Assembly: GCA_964036155.1 (NCBI GenBank)
Contig: OZ038422.1
Coordinates: 41,439,201-41,503,200, forward strand
DNA: 64,000 bases
Origin: Diploscapter coronatus
Lineage: Eukaryota; Nematoda; Chromadorea; Rhabditida; Rhabditidae
Direction of reading: 5' to 3'
Shown: positions 27,476-40,400 of the stretch, piece by piece
Layout of the letters: each line of letters begins with the position of its first letter
How positions within the stretch are numbered: the first letter of the stretch is position 1
Program-made: the position numbers and the translations under genes
Notes under the pieces: model-generated
What the model saw: only the letters and a program-made list of their open reading frames with translations
Told to the model about the DNA's origin: nothing
Databases searched by the model: none

Positions 27476-29593
27476 CTAATGAGCCTCATCCGCATCCAAA
27501 TCGATCGTGTTCGAATAGGACATCGAGGTGAACGGACGCAACTGCAGGGGGCAAATTTGATAGAGCACCTAAAGTTTTTGGTTGGTCGATTTTGGCAAAC
27601 TTTTCCCGGGTCAAATAAGTTTCAGAGAAGCTCGATAAGGAAAACATTTTTAAAAATTGGTCAATTTTCTTATGCATCTTTATGTAAATCCGTCAAAGAT
27701 AATCAAGGAAAAAGGATCCGAAAAAATTTTTCGACCCGAAACAAACCTTGCTCTGGGACGCGGTGAGCTCCTTGAAGGCGACGATCGAGCACAGCGGCGG
27801 GTAGATTCTGTTGCATTTTTGAAGGAGCTAAAAATTCTCATTTTCCAAAAGAAATCAGTTTAGATACGATTTTCTTCAGAAATATCTTTTGAAAAAATGA
27901 TTTCCCCAAAAAAAAATTTTCAAACTTACCAGATTTTCCCCGCTGGTCATGGCAGCAGTTGGTTGGTGGGCGAGCGACTCGACCTCGGCAGAGCCACTGC
28001 CGCTTTTTGACTTGGTCAGCAATTTGTTCAGAACCTAAAAAGGTTATCTCATCCAGCTTTTCAGTCTATCCTTTATCATTGGATTACAATTTTTGAGATA
28101 GCAGCCAGATTTTTGAGCTATCCTTTAAAATTGACTTACCGCAATGGTATGCTGCGTGCAGTTGCTTTCGAGCGAGTTGTGGAGGACACGCATCGCCAGA
28201 CTATCGGTGATGATCAATTTGACGCCCTCGGGCTGGGCCTTGATCTGGTCGAAAACGACATGCACGTTCGTGACCATCGCCGGCAAGTAGACGTTCTGAT
28301 TCGGGTCGATCTGAAAGAGATACCATTTTGGTAACAAGCTGGTTCTTTGATGAGTAAAAATGACAAAATGGTATCCCCGCCTTCTGCATTTTGGGTCCCT
28401 GGTAGGTGCGATCCACGACCCCACCCATTCGCTCGATGTCCTAAACATTCGATTTTTTAAAACGAATTACAGTAGTTTACAGTAATCTTTAATTTCCTTC
28501 CAAGACCCTCACATCCTTGTTGAAGTAGTGCTGCATCCAGTTGTAGGTCGTGTCGAGACACGGATCGATGCGGATCACGCAGTGATTCGCGTACTGCAGG
28601 TTGCTAAATATAGTGCGGCTTTTTAGGCATACTGCAATTTATAGTATCATTTCTTTTAAAGCAGCGTTTTTTTCCGATTTAAAAATTCTAATGATTTGTT
28701 TCTTACTGTCTGATGAGTTTCTGAATGAGCATGGCGGTCTGAAATTTTTGATCATTTTGAATTCTGAATCAACTTTGACCTGGTGTTAAACCTCAGGTAA
28801 AGTAATTTGTGAAAACGGTACCTGGAGGCAGGCGTACTTGGGCGAGCAGTAGATGAATGTCGGGACGACGCAGCGGTCCTTCAGCTCGTAGGCGAACTTC
28901 TTCACCAACGTGTCGCTCAGCTGCAGAAAAAGCGGTATTTATTGATTTTTATCGATCCTTTTCCCGAAAAAAACCTCGCTGATCGGCGGGTCGGACTCGT
29001 ACGACTTGCGCATGTTCGGACGGCGCTCCAACGTCACGGGCATGTTCTGGAATGGTTTAGAATTTTGGAACGTTCCGGAGAAGTCACGATTTTTGGGCAA
29101 AAAAAGATCGACTTTTGATGTTCGGATTACGGTGATCTATTGCGTACCAAATCGAACGGAACGTAGGAGGTCTCAGAGAGCTGAGAGCGCTGCAGCCAGT
29201 CGGTGAACGCCTCGCTAAAATCGAACTCTCAACGTTTTTAAAGCGGAACTTTAAATTTTATCCTATTTTTGGAATAGGTCATTTTTTACTTGATCGTCTC
29301 CGCGTGTCGCACGATCACCAGCTCGCGGTTCTCGAACGGGTAGTAGCGAGACGAAAGCGTCTGAAATTATTGTGGTTCTATCATGATGAAGAGATAATTT
29401 ACAGCCCTATTTTTTTTTTTTTCAAATCTCCGATTTTCAAGATTTCGATCAATTTTTCGGTGATTTCTTGACTTTGTCAGAAGGAGGGCGTGGTCTTGTA
29501 ACGATTTTTTCGGGATTTTTGGACCTTCGGCTTGCCGACTTGATCCTCCAAAATAGCGAGTCGCGAGAAGCGCGTCGAGGTTCCATCCGTCAT
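27476..29593 (-). CDS. Histidine-phosphatase-superfamily protein, probably catalytically impaired
   Basis: Phosphoglycerate-mutase-like fold, closest in layout to UBASH3/STS-type domains and nematode relatives. Exons (minus): 29593-29525, 29360-29290, 29214-29148, 29046-28975, 28920-28822, 28738-28707, 28603-28513, 28440-28381, 28310-28140, 28034-27930, 27827-27747, 27541-27476; 327 residues. First catalytic motif VIVRHAE at about 38-44 (RHG is RHA here). Next NMPVTLERRPN, then YCSPKYACLQTA, the typical SP..RC.QTA block. The C-terminal catalytic histidine, expected in a VxH block, is replaced: the strand reads LIITDSL with Asp at about 223. The usual Glu proton donor is also not evident. No signal peptide or membrane span. 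One intron (28380-28311) has no GT donor in phase; a GC donor fits. Substrate unknown. Confidence 0.85.
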
Positions 29594-30391
29594 TTTCCCC
29601 TTCTTTGCCGGCTTTTTGTCGACGATGAAACTCGGAAAATGGGGATGTTTAAATTTTAAAAAATTTTCAAGAATATAGAATTTTTGAGAATGTATGCTAA
29701 TTTTTGAGGGAGTAAAAAATGAAAACTCATGGAAAATTTCTTTTTAAAATTTTCGATTTTAAAAACTAGGAAATGTTAAAGTTCAATTAGGTACGTTTCA
29801 GATATTTCCTAAAATTGAACAAATTCGTTTTCGCTAGTTTGTCTGATTCGTTTTGCTAATTTATCTCAAAATCCAACTATCTAATTCCAAGCTTTATCTT
29901 TTTGTCTCTTCCCTCTCCATTTCACTCCCTTTCTTCCTTCCGTCCTCGTTTTACCAGCCGTTCTCTCATAATTTTCGTTCCATGCTACAAGGGCAGCTTA
30001 TCGCGTTGAAGTTTCGCCTTTTGGCTTTTCCCTTAAACCCGCCAATTATCGATAATTACCTCCAATTAAATCTTTTAATTACCCCTGCCCTATAGTTACT
30101 CTCTCCTTGATTATCTCGCTTCGTTCGTTCATGTTCTTCATCGATTTTCTTTGTATTTTTCTCGACTTTCAAATTCCTTTTTAGTTTTCCCGTTTTTCAT
30201 CTTGTTTTCTGAATTTTTCTGCACAAAATACTTATAGAAAACTCGAATCTTCAACTTCTTTTGCGCTTTTTTCGTTCAAAACTCTTATACTCTTCCAAAA
30301 AAGATCTATTTTTTCTTGGAAAGTTACACAAAATCTTCTTGAATTTTTGACTTTTTCTAAGTCGATATTTTATTTTAATTTATGTTGCAGA
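29594..30391. promoter_or_regulatory. Divergent intergenic region (phosphatase-like / NDUFB10)
   Basis: About 800 bp between two outward-facing starts, so it should carry both promoters. It contains pyrimidine-rich stretches (about 29890-29945 and 30140-30200) and no exon. The acceptor TGTTGCAG ends at 30390, one base before the NDUFB10 ATG, so that mRNA is probably trans-spliced there. No TATA-type element stands out. Confidence 0.55.
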
Positions 30392-32667
30392 ATGGGTGAT
30401 GAGGTGCGCCGCGACTGGTGGAAGAAGGAGAAGGAGGAGTGGGAGGCCTACTGGAAGGTTCGCGATCTCGACTCGCGCGGCACCATCTTCCCACGGATGA
30501 AATATTACGTTCACAAGTGGTGGGACGCACCGTCCACTTGGTTCAGAGGTAAAATAGGCGACTTTAGATTTTTGGTAAAAAACAACAACAAACTAAAAGT
30601 AGTTTGGTTTAGAGATCCTGTTCTTGACTTTGAATTCTGATAAAAAAAAGTACTAGGAAAAGCGCTTACCAAAATTCTCACTTGGTTAGAGCGAGATAAT
30701 TGGATTAAGTTGCTGTAGAAATATCTTTTCTTGACTAAAGTTGAAGCTCATTTTTACTTAAAGCCCTTTTTGAATAAGCTCTTTTATGGAAATTTGGTAT
30801 CAAATTGAAGCCTGGAACTTATATTTTATGATTCTATTAATTGGAGGAGTTTCTTTTTTTTTTTTTATAAAAAGAAGGTTTTTGCAGAAAGACTAGGGGT
30901 ATTTTATTAAAAAGGTTATTTTTTCAGAAAGGGTCGTGGAGCCGTTGCACGAGAAGAACCGGCTGCCCTACTACCACTTCAAGTACGCCAGAGTGCCCGA
31001 GATCGACCAGTGTGGAGTCAATGATTTTGTGAGATTTTTTTAAAAATAAGTTCCAAATTTGATATAAACTGGACAAAATTGCTAGTTAACTGACAAATCA
31101 CGAATTAATACTTAAACTTAGAGGAATATGTTTCAAAACTGATTCATAACAAGTAAAACCTTCTAGTAATCAATAAAATCGTAAATCTTTTTTTTCGAGT
31201 AAAAAGATATGTTTCAAAATTTATCCAAAGCAGAACAAATTTTCTGTCAATCGTTAACTCATGCATGTTGAAGAAATTAGTTTCAAATTTTTATAAAGTA
31301 AATACACCTCTGATGATTGTTGCTTTTGCTGTTTTCGCATTAAAAATACTAAAATTTTTAAAATTTAAGATACGTTTCAATATGCTTTCCAATTAAAGCA
31401 ATTTCCCAATGAGGTCGATTTCTTTGATAAAAGAATATTTAAAAATTCAGGGCTGCATTCACGAGGCTCGTGAGCAGTTCCGCAAGGACAAGTTCGTCGA
31501 CGGCTACATTCTCCAGGTGCGATATTTTTTCAAAGTCTATTTTTATTAAAATTTTTTTTTAAGATCCTGAAGATGCGCTACGATCGTTGCATGGTCTATA
31601 ATTTCCCCAATCCGGCTCCATGCGCTCAAACCGTCGAAGATTTGGAAGAGGCGGATCTGAACTTCTTCATCAAATACGGCGAGCTCGGCTCGGAGGGCGA
31701 CGTCAAGGACGCCTACATGAAGCAGGTAAATTGTTGATTTTTGGGGAAAATCAACAAACTTCGACTTTCAGAAGCATCGTCTGATCTGGGAGCGGCGTCA
31801 TCCGGAAATCATGGAGGAGCGCGCTCAGAAATACGCCGAGCACAAGGTTGGAAAATTGCAATAAAAATAGAATTCTCACTTTGCCTTTACTCGTGGCATC
31901 CCACCATAACTGAAAGTTATTCGAAATTTATTCATCTTTGAAATATAACCATTTTTCTCTCGGAATGTAATATACTTTGGATTCATTAATTTAAAATTTT
32001 TATAGGCAAAGATTTGTTCTATCGGCAATTAGAAAAGAAAATTTTCGAGTTTTGAGATCTTTTGAAAATTATTTTAAATGATTTCAGGAACAACTCAAGA
32101 ACGGTCAATTCGATCACTCGTTCTGGAAGAAGGGTCTCTTCTACATGGTAAGGGAGTTTTTAAAATAAAATGATAAAGAATCATCTTATCACTGACGAGA
32201 TGTTGATACTCTTTCTCTTATTGATAAAAATGTCTTATCATTGATATTTTCAGGACAAGAAGAACTACGAGGCGCCATACGAGTTCCATCTGCAAAAGGC
32301 GCTCTTCGAGGGCGACAAACCTCTGTCCAAGGATTGGGAATACTACAAGAAGGTGGGCAGATTCAGATTTTTATAATTTTTTTGAGAATTTTCTTTGTTG
32401 AGAAGATACCTAAATTAAAAAAAGACTGATAGAATTTGATATTATCATTTTTCTGAAAAATATTTATGTTCTCATGTAACATTTTAGAAAAGACTTCTTG
32501 GAATTTAGAATTTTCTTGAAACGTACACAAAAACTTTTAAGGTTAACAGTTTATTTTTGTCTGCTACTCGAGCACCTATTGTATTAAAAATATTCATTTT
32601 GCAGGTATCCGAAGATCCCGAATTCGACAAGGAACAGGGCAAGACATCGAATGTGAGAATGTGGTAG
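30392..32667 (+). CDS. NDUFB10: Complex I accessory subunit NDUFB10 (PDSW)
   Basis: Accessory subunit of mitochondrial NADH:ubiquinone oxidoreductase, located on the intermembrane-space side of the membrane arm. Exons 30392-30548, 30928-31028, 31451-31516, 31564-31725, 31772-31846, 32088-32147, 32254-32352, 32605-32667; 260 residues. The core follows animal NDUFB10: W...FRERVVEPLHEKNR, YYHFKYARVPEID, then two Cys pairs for disulphides (CGVNDFGC, CX6C; and CMVYNFPNPAPC, CX10C). The N-terminus is Trp/Lys/Glu-rich without a cleavable presequence. Compared with the human protein (about 170 residues) it has roughly 75 extra C-terminal residues (QFDHSFWKKGLFYMDKKNYE onwards). The intron 31517-31563 is only 47 nt. 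Confidence 0.93.
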
Positions 32668-33762
32668 CCGACTGCCAACTCGATCGAATGATCCAGTTAG
32701 TAGTGTCTCCAAGTTCTACCCTTTCCATTTTTTTCCAGTCTCTAGGCGTCGCGGTTTCGAGTTTTCTTCGGTCTTATTTTTGAAAATTTCAACAATCTTT
32801 TCGAATCGTCTAAAATTAGGATAATTACATGCAAAATGCTCAATTCGTTGTGCAAGGTCGGTAAAGAGTTAATTGCCAAAAGGTAATTATCGAAATTGGT
32901 TAATTACTACTGGTGGTAATTAGGCAATTTAGATTTTGCTCAGCGGTATAAATTTCCTTTACCGCTGTAAAATAAGATTTTTTTTAAAGATATGAGATTT
33001 TTAATATTATACAGGCGATTTCGAACGATTTATACTTTTTTGTAGAATATGTCAGATTTCGTAATTGTAGAGCAGTCGAGTTGTTTTTTGAATAGAATAT
33101 TTTCTATTTTTTTCGAATTTTATGAGAAATGCAAGGTTTGAAAACCTTGAAATATTTGCAGTTTTTGCCGTGATTTTTCTTTTATTTTTTAGTTGATTAC
33201 GAGACTTGTCTGAAATTCATGAAAGTAGTATGAAAAAATCATAATTTTTCACGCTGTTTTCGTGAATTTTAGAGAAAAACCTCGATTTTTTTTTGTATTT
33301 TTTCAAATTAATCTTTGATTTATTAATGCGCATAATTTTGTTTTTCTTATGTTAGCCCCCTGAAACTTGTTCCCCCGAATTTTTGCAATTTGACAATTTT
33401 CGTCGAAAACCCCGATTTTCAGGCTTTCGCGATTAGTGTCACATGTGTGTTTTTCTGGCAAAAAGACCCTTGTTTCAACCTCGAGCGAAAAGCCGGATAA
33501 CTTTTTGCCGTTTCATTTTTCTTTTCGAGTGAAATGACGCCGAGTTCGGGTATCAAATTACCTCACTCGGAGGGCTATAATTTATATTTTTCATGCAAAA
33601 CATAGGCGCTCTTTTTGCTTTTCTCTCCAATTTTTATGAGCGTCTTCAAAAATCCCCATTTTTATTTGTAAAAATTTTCAAACACTTTCAAAAAATAATC
33701 GAATTTTCGCGATTTTTCTTCTCTAAGAGAGATTTTAGAAAACTTGTTTTTTTTCTTTTCAG
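32668..33762. other. Intergenic region NDUFB10 to calumenin
   Basis: About 1.1 kb of AT-rich sequence with no exon recognised. It ends with a TTTTCAG acceptor at 33762, five bases before the calumenin ATG. Presumed NDUFB10 3'UTR and calumenin promoter. Confidence 0.6.
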
Positions 33763-33767
33763 AAAAG

Positions 33768-36507
33768 ATGAACCTTTGTTTCGTTTTCTATCTGGTTTGG
33801 TTAGGCAGTCTGCAAGTGACTTTATGTGACAAAGAAAGGGAAGTGGACGGTGCTGCTTCGAGAGTGTTGAGACACACGATGGGCGCCGACCACGAGGGCG
33901 ATCATGAAGCCGATCATCAGGCCATTTTGGGTGAGCCAATTTTTTTACTTTTTAAAATTTAAGACATTCTAAAACTGATAATCAAGCTATTTTGAGTATT
34001 ATTTTTTGTCACTTTTAGGATTTTTATAAAACTTGTTTCATTTTACTAAAAATAATTTGATAGAAATTCTTGTGAGTAATGGGTGAAACTTATAGAAAAA
34101 TCACCACTCTTTGAAAACGATTAAAAATGATGGATTTTATCAATGTTTTTCTTTTTCAATTGATTCGATTTAGGAAACAGATGAATTTAAAATATATAAG
34201 GGCTATTTAGAAATCACCATTTTGCAGGTTCGAAAAAAGTGGCCGAAGAATTCGACTCGTTGCCTCCAGAAGAAGCGAAGCGCCGTCTGAGAATTCTGGC
34301 GACGAGCAAAATCGACGCGAACAAGGATGGTTTTGTAGGTCGCGTTTGTTTTAAGATTTTTAAATTGGTTTTCAACTATTTCTAGGAAAATTCGATTATA
34401 ATTGAGTCTTTATAGGTCAAATTTTTTCTTGACTAGTTTTTTCATTTGGATTTCGCTGAATTTTCAAACCTTTTGAAGATTTATCTTAAAACTAACTAAG
34501 AACGCCGATACCTAAGGTTATCATCTTCTAGAAGTTTATCGATATTAATGAAAGATCCTTGAGGCATATTTTTATTCAAAAATGAAATTCACGAGATTTA
34601 TCGTCCCATATAAATTTCGAAAGTTTTGAAGATTTTTGAAACACATATTTTTAAATTCTAATTGAACATGAGTTACAGAACAGTATTAGAAAAATGTGCT
34701 TAACTTTTGAAAATATTTGAAACTTACAAAAAATGATCTTCTGTATTAGTTACCCTCAGGTTATTCTTATCTTTTTATAGAAGCTAACATATTTGTCTTC
34801 TCTATGCTATTTTTCAAAAAAGAATAAGAGTAACTTGTGAATTACTAGTGCAGAAGGCCCAAAAATGAAAAAAAAAAAAAGATAATTTTGCAGAAATGAC
34901 CGAGCTTGTTTCGTGGGTGTTGAGCTCGATGCGGTCGCTCGACTTGGAGGAAGTCCAGGAAAGAAAGAGGGAGATCGACGAAAACGGGGATGGAAAGGTA
35001 CTTTTTTAGAAAAATAGTTTTAAAAAACGTTGTTTCAGATTTCCTGGGAAGAATATGTCAAAGACTCCTATCCGGATCAAGATATCTCGAAGCTCGACGG
35101 AGACGACAAAAAGTTGCTCTTCGAGGACGAGAAATATTTTAAAGGTTGGAAAATTCGAACAAAATAAATAATTAAACAAAAAAAGCATGAAAAAATGAAC
35201 TCAAAGATTTTTTTTCTAAAAACCTAGCTTTTCAGCAGCCGACCTGAATGGAGACGGTTTTCTGGATGAAACCGAGCTGGCCGCTTTCCTCATGCCCGAA
35301 AACCATCCGCACATGCACAAAACGCTACTTGAGGTGGGGGAATTGCTGTAGCTCTTTCTTTAAAAAAAATACTAAATTATATTATTCAAGAAAGAAGAAG
35401 AAAAGAAACGTTACTGTATCTTTAGGTTTCCCAAGATAATTACTGTATCCTTTTTCAGATAACGATGTGGGAGAAGGACTCGAACAAGGACGGTGCCATC
35501 GACCTGAACGAGTTCCTCGGCGACCTCGCTTCGAATACCGAGAGCGAGTGGGTCAACGTCGAGAAAAACCGGTAAAAATCATGTGTCATAAAAACTAAAG
35601 TCGTTTTTTTCTGAAATAAAATCTAATAATATATGTGAAATGACTGAGAACTGAGAATAATAGTTTATAGCCTTTTCTTTTTTTTTTTAAAGATTCTCAA
35701 GAATTCGCCTTGCAGATTCATGGCGGAGTACGACGAGGACAAGGACGGACTTCTTAAAGGGGACGAGGTGCGAAAGTGGCTCATTCCAGACGTGGACTCG
35801 GTCGCCAAGATCGAGGCCGAACATCTGATGCGAGGGGCCGACACTAATCAGGTTAGTTGTTTTTCGAGTGAAGTTAGAAAAAAGCTTACAAATTCAAGTC
35901 CATCTTCCCCTTACATCTTCAATGATTTTTGAGAACTTATTATAAAACTAATTAAGTAAATGACTGTTTTGGTTTAAAAAAAAGATATCGAAGATTGAGG
36001 TTTATTTTGTGCTTTGTTTTTCAATAACCTTTGAAACATTGGAACTTTTATTCCAATGGAAAGCGTATGAAGTGTGTATTGAAACTTACTTCTTCCTTGC
36101 CTTTTCCGATTCTTTGAAACGTATCATAAAATATCGAAGTGAAATTCGGAGCGATAATCTTAACGCTTGGATAATCTTTTTTCCAAGTGACTAACTTTCT
36201 TTTGATGCTTTTGAGTACGGACTATAGGAGCACAAATCAATGAAATTTACCGACTTTTACGGGTTTCGAAACACTTGTGAAAATGCTATTTTAATCCCCC
36301 AAAAAACTGAGCTATGTATTACTTGAGAAAATTCCTAGACGTTGCAACGTCTGAAGATTCCTATGAAACGTGCATATTTTTGCCTTTTATCTTCAGGACG
36401 ACAAATTATCGATCGACGAAATCGTTGAGGCTCACAAAATCTTCGTCGGCTCGGAGGCGACCAACTACGGGGAGGATCTGCACAAAGTCAATCACGAAGA
36501 GTTATAA
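33768..36507 (+). CDS. calu-1: Calumenin/reticulocalbin (CREC family), ER lumen
   Basis: Low-affinity calcium-binding ER protein; in worms calumenin is needed for cuticle and muscle function. Exons 33768-33930, 34228-34338, 34894-34997, 35039-35144, 35236-35333, 35459-35571, 35716-35851, 36397-36507; 313 residues. A signal peptide (MNLCFVFYLVWLGSLQVTLC) is followed by a His/Asp-rich stretch and six EF-hand loops starting at about residues 84 (DANKDGFVEMTE), 120 (DENGDGKISWEE), 164 (DLNGDGFLDETE), 201 (DSNKDGAIDLNE), 238 (DEDKDGLLKGDE) and 274 (DTNQDDKLSIDE). Each has acidic residues at positions 1 and 12. The C-terminus HEEL is an ER-retrieval variant of HDEL/HDEF. The donor at 34339 is chosen over GT at 34335 because it alone keeps the frame and completes loop 1. 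The 34998-35038 intron is 41 nt. Confidence 0.95.
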
Positions 36508-37415
36508 AAAAAACCGCACGTGCGCAAGTTTGCGTTTTCGAATCTATTACTGTTTTTTCTAGATTTTTTTTTCTGGAAACCTTCAAAATTACTTTTTTTT
36601 TGAAAATTAAACTTTTAGAGTAATTTTGGAGGTTTTCAATTATTCAGCTAGGATATTGTGGGTCGTTGAAAATTTGAACGAATTCGGGAACCGAAACTTA
36701 GCTTTCTTACCAAAAATTATGTAATCTCACGAAAAATTCCAAATCTGAAATTTTATTTCGAACTCCGAAAAAAGTCTGGTTGATGACTTACGAAAGCGAA
36801 CTCTGTTGAACTTAGAATTTTCCATTTTTGATGAAAAACCTCACGCAAATGTTTCCTCGAATATTTGAGGTTGTACTTCTATGAAACATGTTTCACTTAT
36901 TTTGTATAAGTTTTGAGGATTGCGAACCTCTAATAGAGATTGTTTTGCTGGTCTTTCTTCAAAATTCACATTCAAATTCGAAGAGACTAAGCGTTTTATT
37001 TTATAAGACTCGGACCTCTATTAGAGATACCGTAATCCTTACCCAATTCATTTATCTTTTTATCACAACAAGTGCCAATATTTGTGTGTCTTTATAATCA
37101 CTAGCTTTATTATTTTTCAATTGCAATTTATTTAGTCCAAAGCCTTTTTCTACACCAAATTATGCGTTTGTTGTTCAATTGCTGGGTCACCCAATGTTTA
37201 TTTTTCTACTTTGTATTTTCGGTATTTTTACCTAATTGGTAGAATATTTACCTTTAACAGGGATACGATTGTTGCCATAATGTGTCTACTTATCACAAAC
37301 TTTTCTAAAAATTCTGGGTATTTTTCTCGTATTTTGGAAAATATACGTGGTTTTGAATCCACGAAAGTATCTCAAGTTTATTGATTTTTAAAATATTAAT
37401 TTGATCGATTTGCAG
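36508..37415. other. Intergenic region calumenin to OSBP-like gene
   Basis: About 900 bp with no exon. It contains a small inverted-repeat element (36916-37039). It ends at a TTTGCAG acceptor (37415) that opens the 5'UTR exon of the OSBP-like gene, 74 bases before its ATG. Confidence 0.6.
36916..37039. mobile_element. Small inverted-repeat element
   Basis: 124 bp. Left end AGGATTGCGAACCTCTAATA; right end reverse-complemented AGGATTACGGTATCTCTAAT. Both arms contain the palindrome-like CTCTAATAGAG. Non-coding. Confidence 0.6.
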
Positions 37416-37489
37416 AAGGCGAAAGCCCAGAAAAGTAGTCAAAGACAGGACAGAGATAGAGTAGAAACACGGGAACACAAAGACAAAGA

Positions 37490-40400
37490 TGATGGAAGGG
37501 CCGCTTAGCAAGTGGACCAACATGATGCATGGGTGGCAATACAGGTTGGGAAAATTTGGGATTTTTCAAGAGTGAAAGTTTTTCAGATGGTTCAAGCTCG
37601 ATGAGGGCGTCTTGCTGTACTATACTTCAAGGGAGAAGATGCTCAAGGGGCAACAGAGAGGTGAGATTTTTCGACGTTCTAATTTTTCATTTTCCGATAT
37701 TTTACAAAGTGACAGGCGGCAACACAGAAATGAATTAGAAATAGTCTTTTTTTTTTTACAAATTTTGCAACTTACTATAATTCTAATAAAATGTCAATAT
37801 TGGAAGAGCCGGTCAGTATTCAAGTGAAATTTTATTTGGCACGATAAAATGTTTGAAACGTACTTTGAAAACTGAAAAATAGAAATTCGATATTTTAACA
37901 ACAAAAAACGGAAGTAAATTATCGTATTTTTCTGATTCCTGAACTTTTCAGGCTGCATGCGTCTGTCGGGCGCCGTGGTGGGCATTGACGGCGAAAACAA
38001 CAGCCTCTTCACGATCACGGTAGACGGGAAGGTTTTCCATTTGCAGGTCAGGGAAATTGTTGAAATTTCAAACAAATGTAGAAATTTGATCCCATTTCAA
38101 GATTAAATTTTGAAAAGTCGTCCATTTGCGGGCGAGACAAATTTGAGAATTAGGAAATGTGAAAATTTAACAGAAATCCGCTCAAGACCCAGAGGAATTT
38201 TGTCAAGTATAACGGGCTTGTTTTTTAATAAAACTATTTTCGTATCAAAAGCTAATCGCTGGTTTACATTCCTTTCTTACTTGAACAATTTTCGAAACGT
38301 ACCAAAATCATTGAATAATTACACCTATTTATTTAGGGTCAAATTAAAAAAAAATAGATTGCAAAAATTCTAAGGTTTCTATACCAGTCTAGTTTGATCA
38401 AGTCTATGCCCGTATTCATGAACTTTCGGAACTCTTCCTATAGGAACCTTCCAACTGGAAGAAGATTCCCCATAGGAAGGCTTCGGAGGTTACGAGAGTT
38501 TCGTAGATCCGGACGCTGGCCTCAAGCACTATTTAATTTAAAAATTGCGACTTTATTCCCTTCCAAATTCGATCTCCGCTTTTTCGACTTCGAGACATTG
38601 ATCGGTCGTGGGTCATTTTTCATGTTCGGTAACTTGATTTCTTTATTTCGCACGCTGATTTCTCCGCAAATCTGACTTTTTGTCACTTTCCTTTTCAATT
38701 TCTGACTTCTTTTTTCTTTTCCCGCCCCTCCTACATTTACCGCTCCGTTTCACTTTCTCGCCGCACACCTACAAAACCGAAATCGTCGTAACGTATTCCA
38801 ATCGATATTTTCGCCCTATCCTTAAACAGAACGAGAGATTTTTTATTCTCTAAAAATATTCCAGCCGGTTTTATAGGACTATCCTCAAGCATTATAAGAA
38901 TGCTTTTCTAGCTTCTTTAGATCGCATCTTTTTAGCCTAATTCTAGCGATCTAATCGAAACTGCTTGTAGTGAAAGGATTTTCTAACAAGCATAACTAAT
39001 AGCGCTTTATGAATCAGATTGATCGATTTTGAAAAGCCATCAATTTTGCTAAAAAAAGAGATCAACCCTAAAAATCCTTCAAACTACCCCTTATTATTGA
39101 TTTCCTAAGTTCCTGAAAATTCTAAAAAAAAATGCCTCTAATGTGCCTGAAACGACGACAAAAATCGACTGAATCTAATGGAAAAGTATGAAATTTCAAA
39201 ATTTCTTAAAATGGGCTGACTTTTCTAAAACCTCCGAAAGAACTTGATTTGAATTGACAATCCCAAGCCGTTTGCTGCCAGATTTTCGTAGATAAAAATA
39301 CGCCTTTGGGATTTGCGAAATTTCCCCGAATCATTTTCTTTGTCTTGAAAAGTCGGATGCTATTTCTATAAAACTAAGGTTTTGTCTCTCCATAAAGCTC
39401 ATAATATTTCTACAAAAAATCTTAATTTTCGTCTCTTCCTATCCAAGAATCTCATACTATCTTCGAAAAAAGAACATTTCTTGCTATTTTCAACAAATTC
39501 TAAAAAATATATTTGAGGGTCGTGACGAGAACGAGCGAAACACGTGGGTTCGCTCTTTGGAAACCGTCATTCGCGAGTGCAGCGGTTACAAGAAGTTCAA
39601 GGGAAAAGTAGGTGGCATTTTATTAGTTTGTTTGTTTTTTTACAACTATTATTTTGACGAGATTTCTCTTCCCACTCGATTTCGCCTTCCTTTCCTTTCT
39701 TCTCCTATCTTTAACTAGCGAACGTCATCTCGTCATATAGTAATTACTTTTTTTCAGATCTAGGCAGGGTTTAATCCAAATTCCCCGTTCGTTCTCCCCT
39801 TAAGCTAAATTTTTTGCTAAAGCTTTGTTTGCATGCCTTCTTATGTATCACTTTTCAATTTTTTTTCTCTTTCGTACCTACTCTGCTGAAATTTCTCATT
39901 CGGACTGAAAACTGCCTAGGCCTGTGTTTTTATTTATTTTTAAAAATAATACATTTGAGGAACACGTCATCGACTCCCTCAAGCAGCGGATCACCGAAGC
40001 CGACCAACACCTGTCGAATATCATTCAACAGGTTTGATTTTGAAACAAATAGGAGAACAATGTTTCACGAAGTTTTGAATATGTACCTTTCTTCAAAATT
40101 GTTTGATTCACCGAGCATGTTACAAAATAAAAGAAAATTAAATGAATTTAATTTGATAGGTTTCAAAAATCATCGCTTTAAAAGTCAATTTCAAAAACGA
40201 TATTTTTAGTGTTTATCATTACATCTATAAATTTATCTGAAGACTAACATTTTTAAGCTACGCGTCAAGAAGCCTTTATCCTCTCACTATCTTAAAATTT
40301 GTTCAATGTTATGTAGTGCGTGACGAATACTAAGATATTTCCAGGTTGAAAAACCTCGAATCTTTTGGATACGCCTCAAAAACCTTCATCTTCTCTTTGT

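Noticed and set aside
34335..34338. GT at 34335 as donor of calumenin exon 2
   Set aside because: It breaks the frame and truncates EF-hand loop 1. The donor at 34339 restores both.
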